From positions 1-64,000 of the forward strand of contig NZ_QUZK01000051.1 in assembly GCF_003410055.1 (NCBI RefSeq): 64,000 nucleotides of DNA. Direction: 5' to 3'. Source of the DNA: Wenzhouxiangella sediminis (lineage in GTDB: Bacteria; Pseudomonadota; Gammaproteobacteria; Xanthomonadales; Wenzhouxiangellaceae). The notes beneath the pieces are model-generated. The model ran no database searches and was not told the DNA's origin. It saw nothing but the letters and a program-made list of their open reading frames with translations. The translations under genes and the position numbers were made by a program. Shown here piece by piece: positions 52,653 through 62,028 of this stretch (positions are counted from its first letter, which is position 1; each line of letters opens with the position of its first letter).

Positions 52653-54479
52653 ATGAAAAAATTCCTCAAGTGGGGCGGCGTCAGCCTGGCAGCCCTGATG
52701 CTCATCGGCGGCCTGCTGTTCGTCAATTTCTGGTACTTCAAGCCGCTTTCCATCGACTGGTTCTACAGCCGGGCCTTCCTGAAGTTCAGCCTTCAGCAGC
52801 CCGAGATGCTCACTTCGCTGCGCATTCTCGACCAATTCGGCATTCGCGGCCACAACGCCGAGCTCGGCGACGCTTCGCCCGAGGCCGGCGAGGAAATGCT
52901 GGCCTACTGGCGCGACGAGTACGAAACCTTCCAGCGCTACGACCGCGCCGACTACGAGGGCCAGGGGCTGCTCTCCTACGACGTGTTCGACTTCTTCATG
53001 TCCAACCAGATGGCCGATGCCGACCGCTGGCGCTTCCACAATTTCCCGGTCAACCAGCTCTTCGGCGTGCAGAGCAACCTGCCCGACTTCATGGTGCAGC
53101 AACACGTCGTCGAGGACGAACTCGGCGCCGAGCACTACATTGCGCGCCTGAACCAGTTCGACGAGAAATTCGACGGCGTACTCGAAGGCCTGCGGATTCG
53201 CGAAGAGCGCGGCATCCTGCCGCCCTCCTTCGCCGTCACCAAGGTCATCGAGCAGATCGAGGGCTTCCTCGACAGCGCGCCCGAAGAACACCTGCTGGTG
53301 TCCAGCCTCGACGGGAAAATGAACGAGATCGACGAGGCCGAGCTCGAAGCCGCACGCCGCGAAGAACTGCATGCGCAGGCCGTCGAGGCGGTCGAGCGCT
53401 CGGTCTACCCGGCTTATGAAGACCTGCTCGCCTATCTGCGCGAGCTTGAGCCCAAGGCCACCAGCAACGGCGGCGTCTGGCGACTGCCCGACGGCGACGC
53501 CTTCTACCAGCAGGCGATTCGCCAGCACACGACGACCGATATGACGGCCGAGGAGATCCACGAGATCGGCCTGGCCGAGGTCGAGCGAATCGGTCGTGAG
53601 ATGGACGCCATCCTGCGCGCCGAGGGCCTGACCGAGGGCACCATCGGCGAGCGCGTGCAGCAACTGGCCAAGCGGCCGGACCAGCTCTACCCCGACACCG
53701 AAGCCGGCCGGGAACAGATCCTGGCCGACTACCAGGCGATCCTCGACGAGATCGATCCGGCGATGGACGAGTATTTCAACCTGCGGCCCGAGACCGGCGT
53801 CGAAGTCAAGCGCGTGCCGGAATTCGCCGAGGAAACCTCGGCCGGCGCCTATTATCAGCGCCCGTCCCTGGACGGCAAGCGCAAGGGTACGTTCTTCGCC
53901 AACCTGCGCGATGTCTCCGAAGTGCCGAAGTTCGGCATGCGCACCCTCGCCTATCACGAGGGCATCCCCGGCCACCACTTCCAGATCGCCATCACCCAGC
54001 AGCTCGAGGGCATCCCCATGTTCCGGCGCCTGGTGCCCTTCACCGCCTACTCCGAAGGCTGGGCGCTCTACACCGAGCGTCTGGCCTGGGAGATCGGATT
54101 CCAGGACGACCCGCTCGACAACCTCGGACGCCTCCAGGCCGAGATGTTCCGCGCCGTCCGCCTGGTGGTCGACACCGGCATGCACCACAAGCGCTGGACG
54201 CGCGAGGAGGCCATCGACTACATGCTGGCCAACACCGGCATGGGCCAAGGCGAAGTCACCGCCGAGATCGAGCGCTACCTGGTCATGCCGGGCCAGGCGC
54301 TGTCCTACAAGGTCGGCATGATGAAGATCCTGGAGCTGCGCGAACGGGCCCGTCGCGAACTGGGCGAGGACTTCAGCCTGCCCGAATTCCACGACCAGGT
54401 GCTCGGCAACGGCGCCCTGCCCCTGACGCTTCTCGAGCGCGTCGTCGACGACTGGATCGAGCGCAAGCGCGCAGCCTGA
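52653..54479 (+). CDS. DUF885-family predicted metallopeptidase, signal-anchored
   Basis: 608 residues with a membrane signal-anchor (about 8-28). The family's putative zinc motif reads LAYHEGIPGHHFQIAITQ (HExxx-HH type, near residue 435), followed by AYSEGWALYTERLAWEIG with the third ligand Glu. DUF885 proteins are thought to be M32/M3-related peptidases. Length fits the family. The chain ends VVDDWIERKRAA. An 8-bp hairpin at 54490 follows the stop. Confidence 0.88.
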   Translation: MKKFLKWGGVSLAALMLIGGLLFVNFWYFKPLSIDWFYSRAFLKFSLQQPEMLTSLRILDQFGIRGHNAELGDASPEAGEEMLAYWRDEYETFQRYDRADYEGQGLLSYDVFDFFMSNQMADADRWRFHNFPVNQLFGVQSNLPDFMVQQHVVEDELGAEHYIARLNQFDEKFDGVLEGLRIREERGILPPSFAVTKVIEQIEGFLDSAPEEHLLVSSLDGKMNEIDEAELEAARREELHAQAVEAVERSVYPAYEDLLAYLRELEPKATSNGGVWRLPDGDAFYQQAIRQHTTTDMTAEEIHEIGLAEVERIGREMDAILRAEGLTEGTIGERVQQLAKRPDQLYPDTEAGREQILADYQAILDEIDPAMDEYFNLRPETGVEVKRVPEFAEETSAGAYYQRPSLDGKRKGTFFANLRDVSEVPKFGMRTLAYHEGIPGHHFQIAITQQLEGIPMFRRLVPFTAYSEGWALYTERLAWEIGFQDDPLDNLGRLQAEMFRAVRLVVDTGMHHKRWTREEAIDYMLANTGMGQGEVTAEIERYLVMPGQALSYKVGMMKILELRERARRELGEDFSLPEFHDQVLGNGALPLTLLERVVDDWIERKRAA

Positions 54480-54489
54480 CGACGACCTG

Positions 54490-54516
54490 CCGCTCGCTCC
54501 GTCAAGGGGCGAGCGG
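54490..54516 (+). terminator. Hairpin after the DUF885 gene
   Basis: CCGCTCGC and GCGAGCGG form an 8-bp stem around an 11-base loop, 10 bp after the stop. No T-run. Confidence 0.45.
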
Positions 54517-54566
54517 CGGAACAGGCGTACACTGGGATACGAGGGGAGTCTTACCAGGAGTCACCC

Positions 54567-54845
54567 ATGCAAGCACGCATGACGAAAGCACTACTGATCG
54601 GGGCCGCCGCACTGCTGGCAGCAGGCTGCGCGACCTCGCCCCCGAGCGCGGTCGAACTGGCGCAGGATACGCCCTGGTGGGAGTCGGCCGGGCCTTGCCG
54701 AATCTGGGTGCCGATCCAACCTCAACCGGGCCGGACACCGGCCTGGGATCCCGGCCCGTCCACCTCAAGAATGTCGAACACCGGCGATTGCCGGGCGCTT
54801 CAGGCCGCCTTGCCGGACGGAGCGGTCCTGATCGGTACTCGCTGA
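54567..54845 (+). CDS. Small lipoprotein, unknown
   Basis: 92 residues: a lipoprotein signal ending LLAAGC (Cys near residue 24), then a short Pro/Trp/Ser-rich domain with two further cysteines (SAGPCRIW and TGDCRALQA) that could form a disulfide. CAGGAG lies 7 bp before the ATG, a good ribosome site. No family recognised. The 78 bp to the convergent lipase stop hold only GC-rich inverted repeats. Confidence 0.65.
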   Translation: MQARMTKALLIGAAALLAAGCATSPPSAVELAQDTPWWESAGPCRIWVPIQPQPGRTPAWDPGPSTSRMSNTGDCRALQAALPDGAVLIGTR

Positions 54846-54923
54846 GCCTCGCGGACACGCGCGCTATTTGCGTAGCCGCTCGTCCCAAGCCGGGGCGAGC
54901 CGCCCCGACCCGGGCGGGGGCGA

Positions 54924-55619
54924 TTAGTCGACCAGGTCGACCTGGAAACCGGCCGTGTAGGCCTGGAGGCCGAAATGGCCATAGGGGAAGCTGTAGCTTG
55001 CATCTTCGCCCGAGATCCGCGAGCTGTGGACGCCACCCACCGTGCACACGCCGGTCGTGCAGACGACCTGGTCCGACCAGGACTTGATCGAGTAGACGCG
55101 ATTGCCGAGCGGCTTGCCGTCGAGCCAATCGAGGAAGGGGCTGCCAACCGACAATCCCCAGTAGCCGCAGGTACTGTTCCAGACGTTCCAGGGATAGGTG
55201 CCGCAGGTCCACAAGCCGCGAAAGGCGCCGGCCACACCGACGAACGCATCCACGTCGTCGGCCAGGCCGTAGTCGACGACCTGTTTGGCCGCCAGCGTTG
55301 CACCCATGGAGTGACCGATGATGTCGATCTTGCCCGAGCAGGACACAGCCAACGCTTCGACGATGGCGTCGACCACCGGTTCCTCTTCGCTCCCGCTGTG
55401 GTTGTTGCAGGCCGCGCAGGTCTTGCTTCCCCAGTCCGGCCGCTGGATTTCACCGGCTGCATAACCCGATGCAAGCAACTCGCCGTAAGTCTCGCTCCAG
55501 TCTCCCGGTGATCCGGCATTGCCGTGAACCAGCACGACGGCGTCCTTGCAGGCCAGGGCGGGGCCGGCCGCCAGGGCCAGCAGGCCCAGCGCCAGCAGGC
55601 TGATCGATCGATACTTCAT
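54924..55619 (-). CDS. Secreted lipase/esterase (class 2 lipase-like alpha/beta hydrolase)
   Basis: 231 residues from ATG 55619, with signal MKYRSISLLALGLLALAAGP. AVVLVHGNAGSPGDWSETY gives the oxyanion strand, and IDIIGHSMGATLA holds the nucleophile Ser in GHSMG. The Asp and the His (WSDQVVCTTG and YGHFG regions) complete a plausible triad. Eight or more cysteines suggest several disulfides. The layout is close to EstA/LipA class 2 lipases (PGAP1-like in BLAST-style naming). The frame is open far upstream, but only the signal-peptide start makes sense. Confidence 0.85.
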   Translation of the reverse strand: MKYRSISLLALGLLALAAGPALACKDAVVLVHGNAGSPGDWSETYGELLASGYAAGEIQRPDWGSKTCAACNNHSGSEEEPVVDAIVEALAVSCSGKIDIIGHSMGATLAAKQVVDYGLADDVDAFVGVAGAFRGLWTCGTYPWNVWNSTCGYWGLSVGSPFLDWLDGKPLGNRVYSIKSWSDQVVCTTGVCTVGGVHSSRISGEDASYSFPYGHFGLQAYTAGFQVDLVD

Positions 55620-55754
55620 AGCGCTCTCCCTCGATTGAGTTCCACGACAGCTTCGCGCCGCCCGCCCGCTTCGCTCAATTGGACCAAAGGGAGGGGTGGA
55701 GCGTGTACTCTGAAAGAAAAGCGCGGGCGACGACGCCCTACCCGGATCCCGATC

Positions 55755-57203
55755 ATGCCCGACCTCCAAATCGCCGTACTCGTCACTTACTTCATCGTGA
55801 TCTTCGGGGTGGGCGTCTACGCCACCCGATTCATCGACGACACGACCGACTTCCTTCTGGCCGGCCGCCGCCTGGGGCTGCTGCTGGCCACGGCGACGCT
55901 CTGTGCGACCCACTTCGGCGGCGGCTTCGTCATGGGCTCGGGCGAATGGGGTTTCGACTTCGGGCTGACCGGCATGGCCTATGCGGCCGGCGTCGGGCTT
56001 TCGCTGATCGTCCTCGGCCTGGTCGCGGCGCGCCGCATGCGGCAGCTGGCCATGTTCACGGTGCCCGACTACCTGGCGTTGCGCTACAACAGCCAGGTCG
56101 TACGCGTGCTGGGCGCCGTGCTTTCGCTGGTGGCCATCATCGGCATCATCGGTGCCCAGGTCTGGGCGGCGCAGGGCGCGCTGTCGATCGTCGGCCTGGA
56201 TCCGACCTGGGCGGCCATTGCCGCCACCGGGCTGTTCATCGTCTACACCGCGCTTTCGGGTCTGTGGGGTGTGACACTGACCGACGCCGTACAGCTTGCA
56301 ATCATCTTCGTCGGGGTGCCGGTTGCCGCGGTCATGGCGCTCGGTGAAGCAGGCGGCCTCGAGGGCATCCGGGCGGGCATCGAAGGCCTGGACCTGTCCG
56401 TGTCCACCGACGCCTTCTTTCACCCGCTCGGTGCGGGCCTGGGCATGGTGCTCGCCGCCATCGTACCCACCATGATGTACACCCTGATCGGCCAGGACTT
56501 TTACCAGCGCCTGTTCGCCGCCCGCGACGCGAACACCGCGCGGCGAGCGGCCGTCCTGGCCGGGGTGTTGCTGGTGTTGTTCGCTGTCTTTCCCGTGATC
56601 ACCGGCATGGCCGCCCGGGCCCTGTTCGGCGGCGAGATCGAGGCCGCCCAGGCCATTCCGAAACTGATCACCGAAGTCCTGCCGTCGGCGGCCGCGGCGA
56701 TCGTGATCGCGGCCATCGTCGGCGCAATCATGTCGACGGCCGACTCACTCTTGATGGCGGGCACGGCCCACGTGACCAACGACCTCTACGTGCAGCTCAT
56801 CAACCCTGAGGCCGAACGGAACAACCGCCGCCTACTCCTCATCTCTCGCATCGTCACCGTCATCATAGGCGTGCTGGCGCTGTGGATGGCCCTGGCCTTC
56901 GAGGCGATCATCGACCTGCTGTTGATGTCGTATACGCTTTATGCAGCCGGCGTGTTCATACCGGTCGTGCTCGGCCTTTACTGGCAACGCGGGAATGCTG
57001 CCGGGGCCATCGCCGGGATCCTCGGCGGCTCCGGTCTGGGCGTAGCGGGAGAACTCGACTGGATCGAGCTGTCGAGCCTGCCGTTGATCGGTGGATTCCC
57101 GGTTATCGCTACGGGTGCACTGGCCTCGCTGCTGCTGTACGTCGTGGTTTCCCTGATAACGCCGCCGGGCGCTCGCGACCCGGCCCTGGATGACGTGGGC
57201 TGA
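55755..57203 (+). CDS. Sodium:solute symporter family protein (SSS)
   Basis: 482 residues with about 13 transmembrane segments. ATRFIDDTTDFLLAGRRLGL near residue 25, YLALRYNSQVVRVLGAVLSL, and the SSS signature region GAIMSTADSLLMAGTAHVTN are typical of the PutP/PanF family. The start at MPDLQIAVL gives the usual first helix; no strong ribosome site is visible. The transported solute is unknown. Confidence 0.88.
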   Translation: MPDLQIAVLVTYFIVIFGVGVYATRFIDDTTDFLLAGRRLGLLLATATLCATHFGGGFVMGSGEWGFDFGLTGMAYAAGVGLSLIVLGLVAARRMRQLAMFTVPDYLALRYNSQVVRVLGAVLSLVAIIGIIGAQVWAAQGALSIVGLDPTWAAIAATGLFIVYTALSGLWGVTLTDAVQLAIIFVGVPVAAVMALGEAGGLEGIRAGIEGLDLSVSTDAFFHPLGAGLGMVLAAIVPTMMYTLIGQDFYQRLFAARDANTARRAAVLAGVLLVLFAVFPVITGMAARALFGGEIEAAQAIPKLITEVLPSAAAAIVIAAIVGAIMSTADSLLMAGTAHVTNDLYVQLINPEAERNNRRLLLISRIVTVIIGVLALWMALAFEAIIDLLLMSYTLYAAGVFIPVVLGLYWQRGNAAGAIAGILGGSGLGVAGELDWIELSSLPLIGGFPVIATGALASLLLYVVVSLITPPGARDPALDDVG

Positions 57204-57319
57204 TCGCAAGGCGGGTGTATACTCGCGCGTGCAGGCATTGGCGCGGTGGAGGCGATCGCCCCGGATCGTCACGGTCCTGAGCACGCCATCTTCCAGAAGC
57301 ATCTCACCGGAGCAAGACC

Positions 57320-58564
57320 ATGAGCGTCTCGCACGAACCGGCTCCCGACGACATGGCCGACGAGGTTCGCTCGGCGATCCGCTCGCAACAGCGCCGCGGT
57401 TGGATCGGCAAGCTGGCCTGGATATTGACCGCTGTCGTCCTCCTTGCATTCATCACCTGGTGGCTGTGGCCCCACGAGGAGTCGATCGAATGGCAGGCCC
57501 AGGTCATCGATCGCGGCGACATGCTGCTCACGGCGACCGCCACCGGAAACCTCGAACCGCGGCGGGAAGTCACGGTGGGCGCCGAAATCTCCGGCCTGAT
57601 TCGCGAAGTGAATGTCGACGAGAACGACAGGGTCGCCGTCGGCGATGTCCTTGCGCGATTCGACACCGAGGAGCTCGAGGTGAGCCTGGCGCAGGCGCAA
57701 GCGCGGCTGGCGCTGGCAAGGGCCTCGGTGGTGGAGGCCGAGGCCACGCTGGAGGAATCCCGGGCAAATGAACGACGACTGACCAACCTGGTCGAACGCA
57801 ATGTCGCCTCGCGCGCAGAACTCGACGCGGCCAGTGCCGCGGTCAAGCGAGCGGCTGCCCGAATCGACTCGACACAGGCTTCGGTGCGCGAGGCCGAGGC
57901 CTCGGTTTCAGCCGCCCGTACCCGCCTGGACAAGGCCGTCATTACCTCCCCGATCAACGGCGTCGTGCTCAAGCGCGATGTCGAACCCGGCAACACGGTG
58001 GCGGCCAGTTTCCAGGCGCCCGAACTCTTCGTCCTGGCCGAGGACCTGCGCGAAATGGAGCTGCACGTCTCGGTCGACGAGGCGGACGTGGGCCTGATCG
58101 AGGCAGGCCAACCGGCAAGCTTCACCGTCGACGCCTGGCCGGGCCGCGAGTTCGAGGCTCACGTGCTGCGGGTCTTCCTGTACCCGAACATCGAAAGCAA
58201 CGTGGTCACCTACACCACGGTGCTGGATGTCGACAACAGCGACGAGAGCCTCCTGCCGGGCATGACCGCCACGGCTACGATCACGACGGGAACACGCGAG
58301 GACATCGTCCGGATTCCCAACGCCGCGCTTCGTTTCCAGCCGCCGGCAGAACAGGTCGGCGGCGGCATGCTTTCGGGGCCACCCGGGATGATGCGCAGCG
58401 GGTCAGGCGCGACCGGGAGTGCGGTCTGGCTCTTGCGAAACGGCCAACCCGAAAGAGTCCCGGTGCGAACCGGGCATACCGACGGCCTGTATACGGAAGT
58501 GCTCGGCGAGGCTGTATTGGCCGGCGACCGGGTCATCGTCGGCCTGGTCCGCTCGGACAGCTGA
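57320..58564 (+). CDS. macA: RND/MFP-type periplasmic adaptor subunit (MacA-like)
   Basis: 414 residues: one N-terminal transmembrane anchor (about 28-50), a lipoyl/barrel-sandwich half (GNLEPRREVTVGAEISGLIR), a long coiled-coil hairpin (about 125-195), the second lipoyl half (DKAVITSPINGVVLKRDVEP) and a membrane-proximal beta domain. MacA-type adaptors connect MacB to TolC. It is the first of three adjacent genes with MacB ATPase (13 bp on) and permease. Gene symbol by family; the substrate may be a macrolide, peptide or lipid. Confidence 0.9.
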   Translation: MSVSHEPAPDDMADEVRSAIRSQQRRGWIGKLAWILTAVVLLAFITWWLWPHEESIEWQAQVIDRGDMLLTATATGNLEPRREVTVGAEISGLIREVNVDENDRVAVGDVLARFDTEELEVSLAQAQARLALARASVVEAEATLEESRANERRLTNLVERNVASRAELDAASAAVKRAAARIDSTQASVREAEASVSAARTRLDKAVITSPINGVVLKRDVEPGNTVAASFQAPELFVLAEDLREMELHVSVDEADVGLIEAGQPASFTVDAWPGREFEAHVLRVFLYPNIESNVVTYTTVLDVDNSDESLLPGMTATATITTGTREDIVRIPNAALRFQPPAEQVGGGMLSGPPGMMRSGSGATGSAVWLLRNGQPERVPVRTGHTDGLYTEVLGEAVLAGDRVIVGLVRSDS

Positions 58565-58576
58565 TTCGCGCCGCCC

Positions 58577-59311
58577 GTGTCCATCCGGAACGCCCCCAGC
58601 AGGACGCCTTCCCCCACCGTGCTGCAGATGCGCGGCATCTACAAGCTCTACGGCCAGGGTGCAGCCGAAGTTCGTGCACTCGACGGCATCGATCTCGACA
58701 TCACCGCCGGCGAGTTCGTGGCCGTCATGGGCCCGAGCGGTTCGGGCAAGTCGACCTGCATGAACATTCTCGGCTGCCTCGATGTCCCCAGTGCCGGCGA
58801 GTACCTGTTTCGAGGCGTGGATGTCGCCTCGCTCGATCGCGACGAACTGGCCTTGCTCAGACGCAAGTTTATGGGCTTCGTGTTCCAGAGCTTCAACCTG
58901 CTGCCGCGAACCAGCGCCCTGGCGAACGTCGAACTGCCCCTGATCTACGAGAACGTCTCACGCAAGCGCCGAAAGCGCCTGGCGCTCGACGCCTTGAGGC
59001 TCGTGGGGCTGGAAGACCGTGCCGACGCCAGGCCCAACCAGCTCTCCGGCGGCCAGCAACAACGCGTGGCCATCGCCCGTGCGCTGGTCACCGAACCACC
59101 CTTCCTGCTGGCCGACGAGCCGACCGGCAATCTCGACACGCGCACGGCCGACGAAATCATGCACCGCCTGGTCGAACTCCGGAACGAACGTGACCTGACC
59201 ATCGTCATGGTCACGCACGAACCCGATATTGCCATGTATGCCGAAAGGGTGCTCTTCTTCGTCGACGGCAGAATCCAGCGCGACGGCCCGCCAGCGGAGG
59301 TGCTGACTTGA
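58577..59311 (+). CDS. ABC transporter ATP-binding protein (MacB-type)
   Basis: 244 residues from a GTG start. Walker A VMGPSGSGKSTCMNILG, signature LSGGQQQRVAIARAL, Walker B PFLLADEPTGNLD and the switch His (VMVTHEPD) are all intact. It belongs to the LolD/MacB/FtsE group. A separate permease gene follows, overlapping at TTGA, so ATPase and permease are split here, unlike fused MacB. Confidence 0.93.
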   Translation: MSIRNAPSRTPSPTVLQMRGIYKLYGQGAAEVRALDGIDLDITAGEFVAVMGPSGSGKSTCMNILGCLDVPSAGEYLFRGVDVASLDRDELALLRRKFMGFVFQSFNLLPRTSALANVELPLIYENVSRKRRKRLALDALRLVGLEDRADARPNQLSGGQQQRVAIARALVTEPPFLLADEPTGNLDTRTADEIMHRLVELRNERDLTIVMVTHEPDIAMYAERVLFFVDGRIQRDGPPAEVLT

Positions 59312-60516
59312 ACACCGCAGACACACTGGCCATGGCGGGCCAGGCCATTGCCCGCAACAAGCTTCGTTCATTTCTGACGACCCTGGGCATCATCATCGGC
59401 GTGGCCAGCGTCATCGCCATGGTCCACCTGGGTCAATCAGCCACGAAATCGGTGGAGCAGCAGTTCGCCAACATCGGCTCGAACCTGCTGTTTGTGATGC
59501 CGGGCGTGTCCCAGCACGGTCCGAGCGCGCTTCGCGTGTCGGCCGAGCCCTTCGAAATGGAAGACGTGGCCGCCATTCGCCGCGAAGTACCCGGCATCCT
59601 CGTCGCACCCGCGGTCTCTCGCAACGAAACGGTGGTCTTCGGCAATGCCAACCAGAGCATTCGCGTGGAGGGGAGCACCAATGAGTACTTCACGGTACGC
59701 AACCACCCGGTCGAGCGCGGGCGCGAATTCGAGGAAGCCGAGCTGAGTTCCGGAGCCGCCGTTTGCGTCGTCGGCGATACGGTCGTCGAGGAAATGTACC
59801 TCAACACCGAGCCTCTGGGGTCCAACCTGCGCGTCGGCCGGACCGCCTGCCGCGTGATCGGCGTTCTCGAGCAGCGCGGCTTGTCGATGGGGCAGGATCG
59901 CGACGACGTCATCGTCATGCCGATCAAGGCCGTACAGCGACGCCTGGCGGGCAACCTGGACGTCAACACCGTCTACATCTCCGCGCTGCAGGACGGCACG
60001 AGTTCACGCGTGAGAAGCGAGGTCGAATCCCTGTTGCGCCAGCGCCGGAGGATCGCCCCGGACGAGGAGGATGACTTCTACGTCCGCGACACGCAGGACA
60101 TCATGGACGCGCTGTCTGAAACCACCGCGACCATGACGCTGCTTCTGGGCGGGATTGCCGCCGTGAGCCTGCTGGTCGGCGGTATCGGCATCATGAACAT
60201 CATGCTGGTGTCGGTCACCGAGAGAACGCGTGAGATCGGCATCCGCCTGGCGATCGGGGCCCGCTCCCGCGACGTTCTCCAGCAATTCCTGGTCGAGTCG
60301 GTGGTGCTGGCCACGCTGGGTGGCGTCATCGGCGTCCTGATCGGAATGGCCGGCACCTGGCTGATGACCGAGCAATTCAACATGCCCTTCGTCGCCTCGC
60401 CCGGCGTGATCGTGCTCGGCTTCACTTTCTCGATGACGATCGGCGTCGTGTTCGGATACTTCCCGGCGCGCAAAGCAGCACACCTCAATCCGATCGACGC
60501 CTTGCGGCACGAATGA
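59308..60516 (+). CDS. ABC transporter permease (MacB-type, FtsX fold)
   Basis: 402 residues starting at TTG 59308 inside the ATPase stop. N-terminal transmembrane helix with RNKLRSFLTTLGIIIGVASV, a large periplasmic MacB-type domain (about 45-270), then three helices with the FtsX motif MNIMLVSVTERTREIGIRLAIGA. The C terminus, FPARKAAHLNPIDALRHE, is diagnostic of MacB permeases. The tripartite system would export its substrate from the periplasm through TolC. Confidence 0.92.
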   Translation: MNTADTLAMAGQAIARNKLRSFLTTLGIIIGVASVIAMVHLGQSATKSVEQQFANIGSNLLFVMPGVSQHGPSALRVSAEPFEMEDVAAIRREVPGILVAPAVSRNETVVFGNANQSIRVEGSTNEYFTVRNHPVERGREFEEAELSSGAAVCVVGDTVVEEMYLNTEPLGSNLRVGRTACRVIGVLEQRGLSMGQDRDDVIVMPIKAVQRRLAGNLDVNTVYISALQDGTSSRVRSEVESLLRQRRRIAPDEEDDFYVRDTQDIMDALSETTATMTLLLGGIAAVSLLVGGIGIMNIMLVSVTERTREIGIRLAIGARSRDVLQQFLVESVVLATLGGVIGVLIGMAGTWLMTEQFNMPFVASPGVIVLGFTFSMTIGVVFGYFPARKAAHLNPIDALRHE

Positions 60517-60531
60517 TGCCCTGGAAAAGAA

Positions 60532-60557
60532 AAAGGCCCGCTCGAAGGCGGGCCTTT
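60532..60557 (+). terminator. Rho-independent terminator after the ABC permease
   Basis: AAAGGCCCGC and GCGGGCCTTT form a 10-bp stem with a 6-base loop, 15 bp after the stop. It is symmetric, so it could also stop transcripts from the right. Confidence 0.85.
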
Positions 60558-60564
60558 CTCGTGT

Positions 60565-60610
60565 TGGCGTCCCCACGGGGATTCGAACCCCGGTCGCCGC
60601 CGTGAAAGGG
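60565..60610 (-). other. tRNA-Glu 3' fragment, left attachment site of an integrated element
   Basis: On the minus strand the 46 bp read as the anticodon loop through CCA of tRNA-Glu(UUC): CCCTTTCACGGCGG, then the T arm GGGGTTCGAATCCCC and GGGGACGCCA. The match stops 3 bases 5' of the loop, so the 5' half of the tRNA is absent here. A duplicated tRNA 3' end next to an integrase is the usual mark of an att site. The intact tRNA-Glu is expected at the far end, outside the window. Confidence 0.8.
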
Positions 60611-60715
60611 AATGATGACCGTATTTTGACGTTCGCCAATATTCCCCTAAGTAGCTGTTTCCTTTGCTTTCTATTCTTCCGTGTTCTAGACTGTATCCAA
60701 CCGTTCCCCGGTGAC

Positions 60716-60735
60716 AGTTTGACAAAAGTTTGACA
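60716..60735. repeat. Direct repeat AGTTTGACA at 11-bp period before the integrase
   Basis: Two perfect 9-mers (60716-60724 and 60727-60735), 22 bp before the integrase ATG and 106 bp from the att fragment. They could be arm-type integrase/excisionase sites or an operator over the promoter. Confidence 0.55.
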
Positions 60736-60756
60736 CGGCCCACGGAGGCAACCGCG

Positions 60757-62028
60757 ATGGCGACCCGAAAAGAGCCCCAGATCACTACCCCGAACGCGCG
60801 CTCGAAACTCAAGTCGAGGGGCGCGCCCTACTACCGCCTGGTGCACGCTGGCCTGTATCTCGGATACCGGAAATCGAAGACCGCCGGCCGCTGGGTGATG
60901 CGCGCCTACGCGGGCGACAAGAACTATGTGGTCGAAACCCTGGCCGATGCCGATGACGGCGAACGCCAACCTGATGGCGTCGACGTGCTCGACTTCCAGC
61001 AGGCTCAGGATCGCGCCAGAGAGCGAGAAACAGAGATCAGGGCCGATGCTACCGGCCGGCGATTCGGACCCTACACGGTGGCCGATGCGCTCGACGATTA
61101 CCTGCGTGACAAGCTCGGACGCGAAGGCAGGGACAGCGCCGAAGCGCGCCGGCGCTGCGGAGACATAGCCGCCGCCATCGGAGAGCTCGAGGTCGGCAAG
61201 CTGACGAAGCGCGATATTCGCGCATGGATGGAAAGCATCGCCAACAGTCCGCCCCGGCTTCGCGGTGGGAAGTTTGCCCAGGTCGACATGAGCGACCCCC
61301 AAGTTCAGCGACGGAGGAAAGACACGGCCAACCGCTACCTAAACGACCTCAAGGCCGCGCTGAACTTCGCGGTCGAAGAAGATCACGTAGCACCCGGCGC
61401 CTGGCGCGATGTGAAGCCCTACAAGCTGGTGAGTCAGAATCGGCCCCGGTTCCTTTCGCTCGACGAAATCACCCGCCTGCTGAACGCCTGCCCGCCGGAT
61501 CTTCGCGCCCTGGTTAATGGTGGGCTGCTGACCGGGGCAAGGCGTGGCGATCTGGTGCATATGCGCGTCGGAGACTTTGTGCCCGAGTCACAAGCCGTCA
61601 CCATCGGCAATCGGAAATCACGCTACAAGGGCAAGCCGCCGTTTCTCTGCTACCTATCCGACGAAGGCCTGCGATTCTTCGAAGCACATACCGCTGGCCG
61701 TGACCGTCAAGAGCCGATGTTTCTGCGTGACGATGGTCGATCCTGGCGAGAGGATGACATTGCGCGTCCGCTCAAGGCCGCGAACAAGGCCGCGAAGATC
61801 AAGCCAGCTGCGAGCTTCAACGTGCTGCGTCATACCTACGCCAGCCTGTCGCTGATGAACGGTATGTCGCAGATGGCGGTAGCGCAGAATCTCGGTCATG
61901 CCGACACCAGGATGGTCGAAAAGCATTACGGCCACCTGACGCCCGACTGGCGCAAAGAGCAGGCCCGTCATATCCCCGAGTTCGGCATCCAGGTCGGCAA
62001 CGTCGAACCGATCCGGAGCGGCCGATGA
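60757..62028 (+). CDS. int: Tyrosine recombinase integrase of the element
   Basis: 423 residues from ATG 60757, chosen because GGAGG lies 8 bp upstream. The N terminus (about 10-70) looks like a DUF4102-like or arm-binding domain. The catalytic domain shows the first Arg in LLTGARRGDLVHM, then NVLRHTYASLSL (Asn where a His often stands, Arg and His present), LGHADTRMVEKHYG and the nucleophile Tyr in KHYGHL. It should integrate at tRNA-Glu, whose fragment lies 147 bp upstream. Confidence 0.92.
   Translation: MATRKEPQITTPNARSKLKSRGAPYYRLVHAGLYLGYRKSKTAGRWVMRAYAGDKNYVVETLADADDGERQPDGVDVLDFQQAQDRARERETEIRADATGRRFGPYTVADALDDYLRDKLGREGRDSAEARRRCGDIAAAIGELEVGKLTKRDIRAWMESIANSPPRLRGGKFAQVDMSDPQVQRRRKDTANRYLNDLKAALNFAVEEDHVAPGAWRDVKPYKLVSQNRPRFLSLDEITRLLNACPPDLRALVNGGLLTGARRGDLVHMRVGDFVPESQAVTIGNRKSRYKGKPPFLCYLSDEGLRFFEAHTAGRDRQEPMFLRDDGRSWREDDIARPLKAANKAAKIKPAASFNVLRHTYASLSLMNGMSQMAVAQNLGHADTRMVEKHYGHLTPDWRKEQARHIPEFGIQVGNVEPIRSGR

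Noticed and set aside
57218-57223. TATACT as a promoter for the macA-like gene
   Set aside because: No -35 at suitable distance and over 90 bp from the start; too weak to list.
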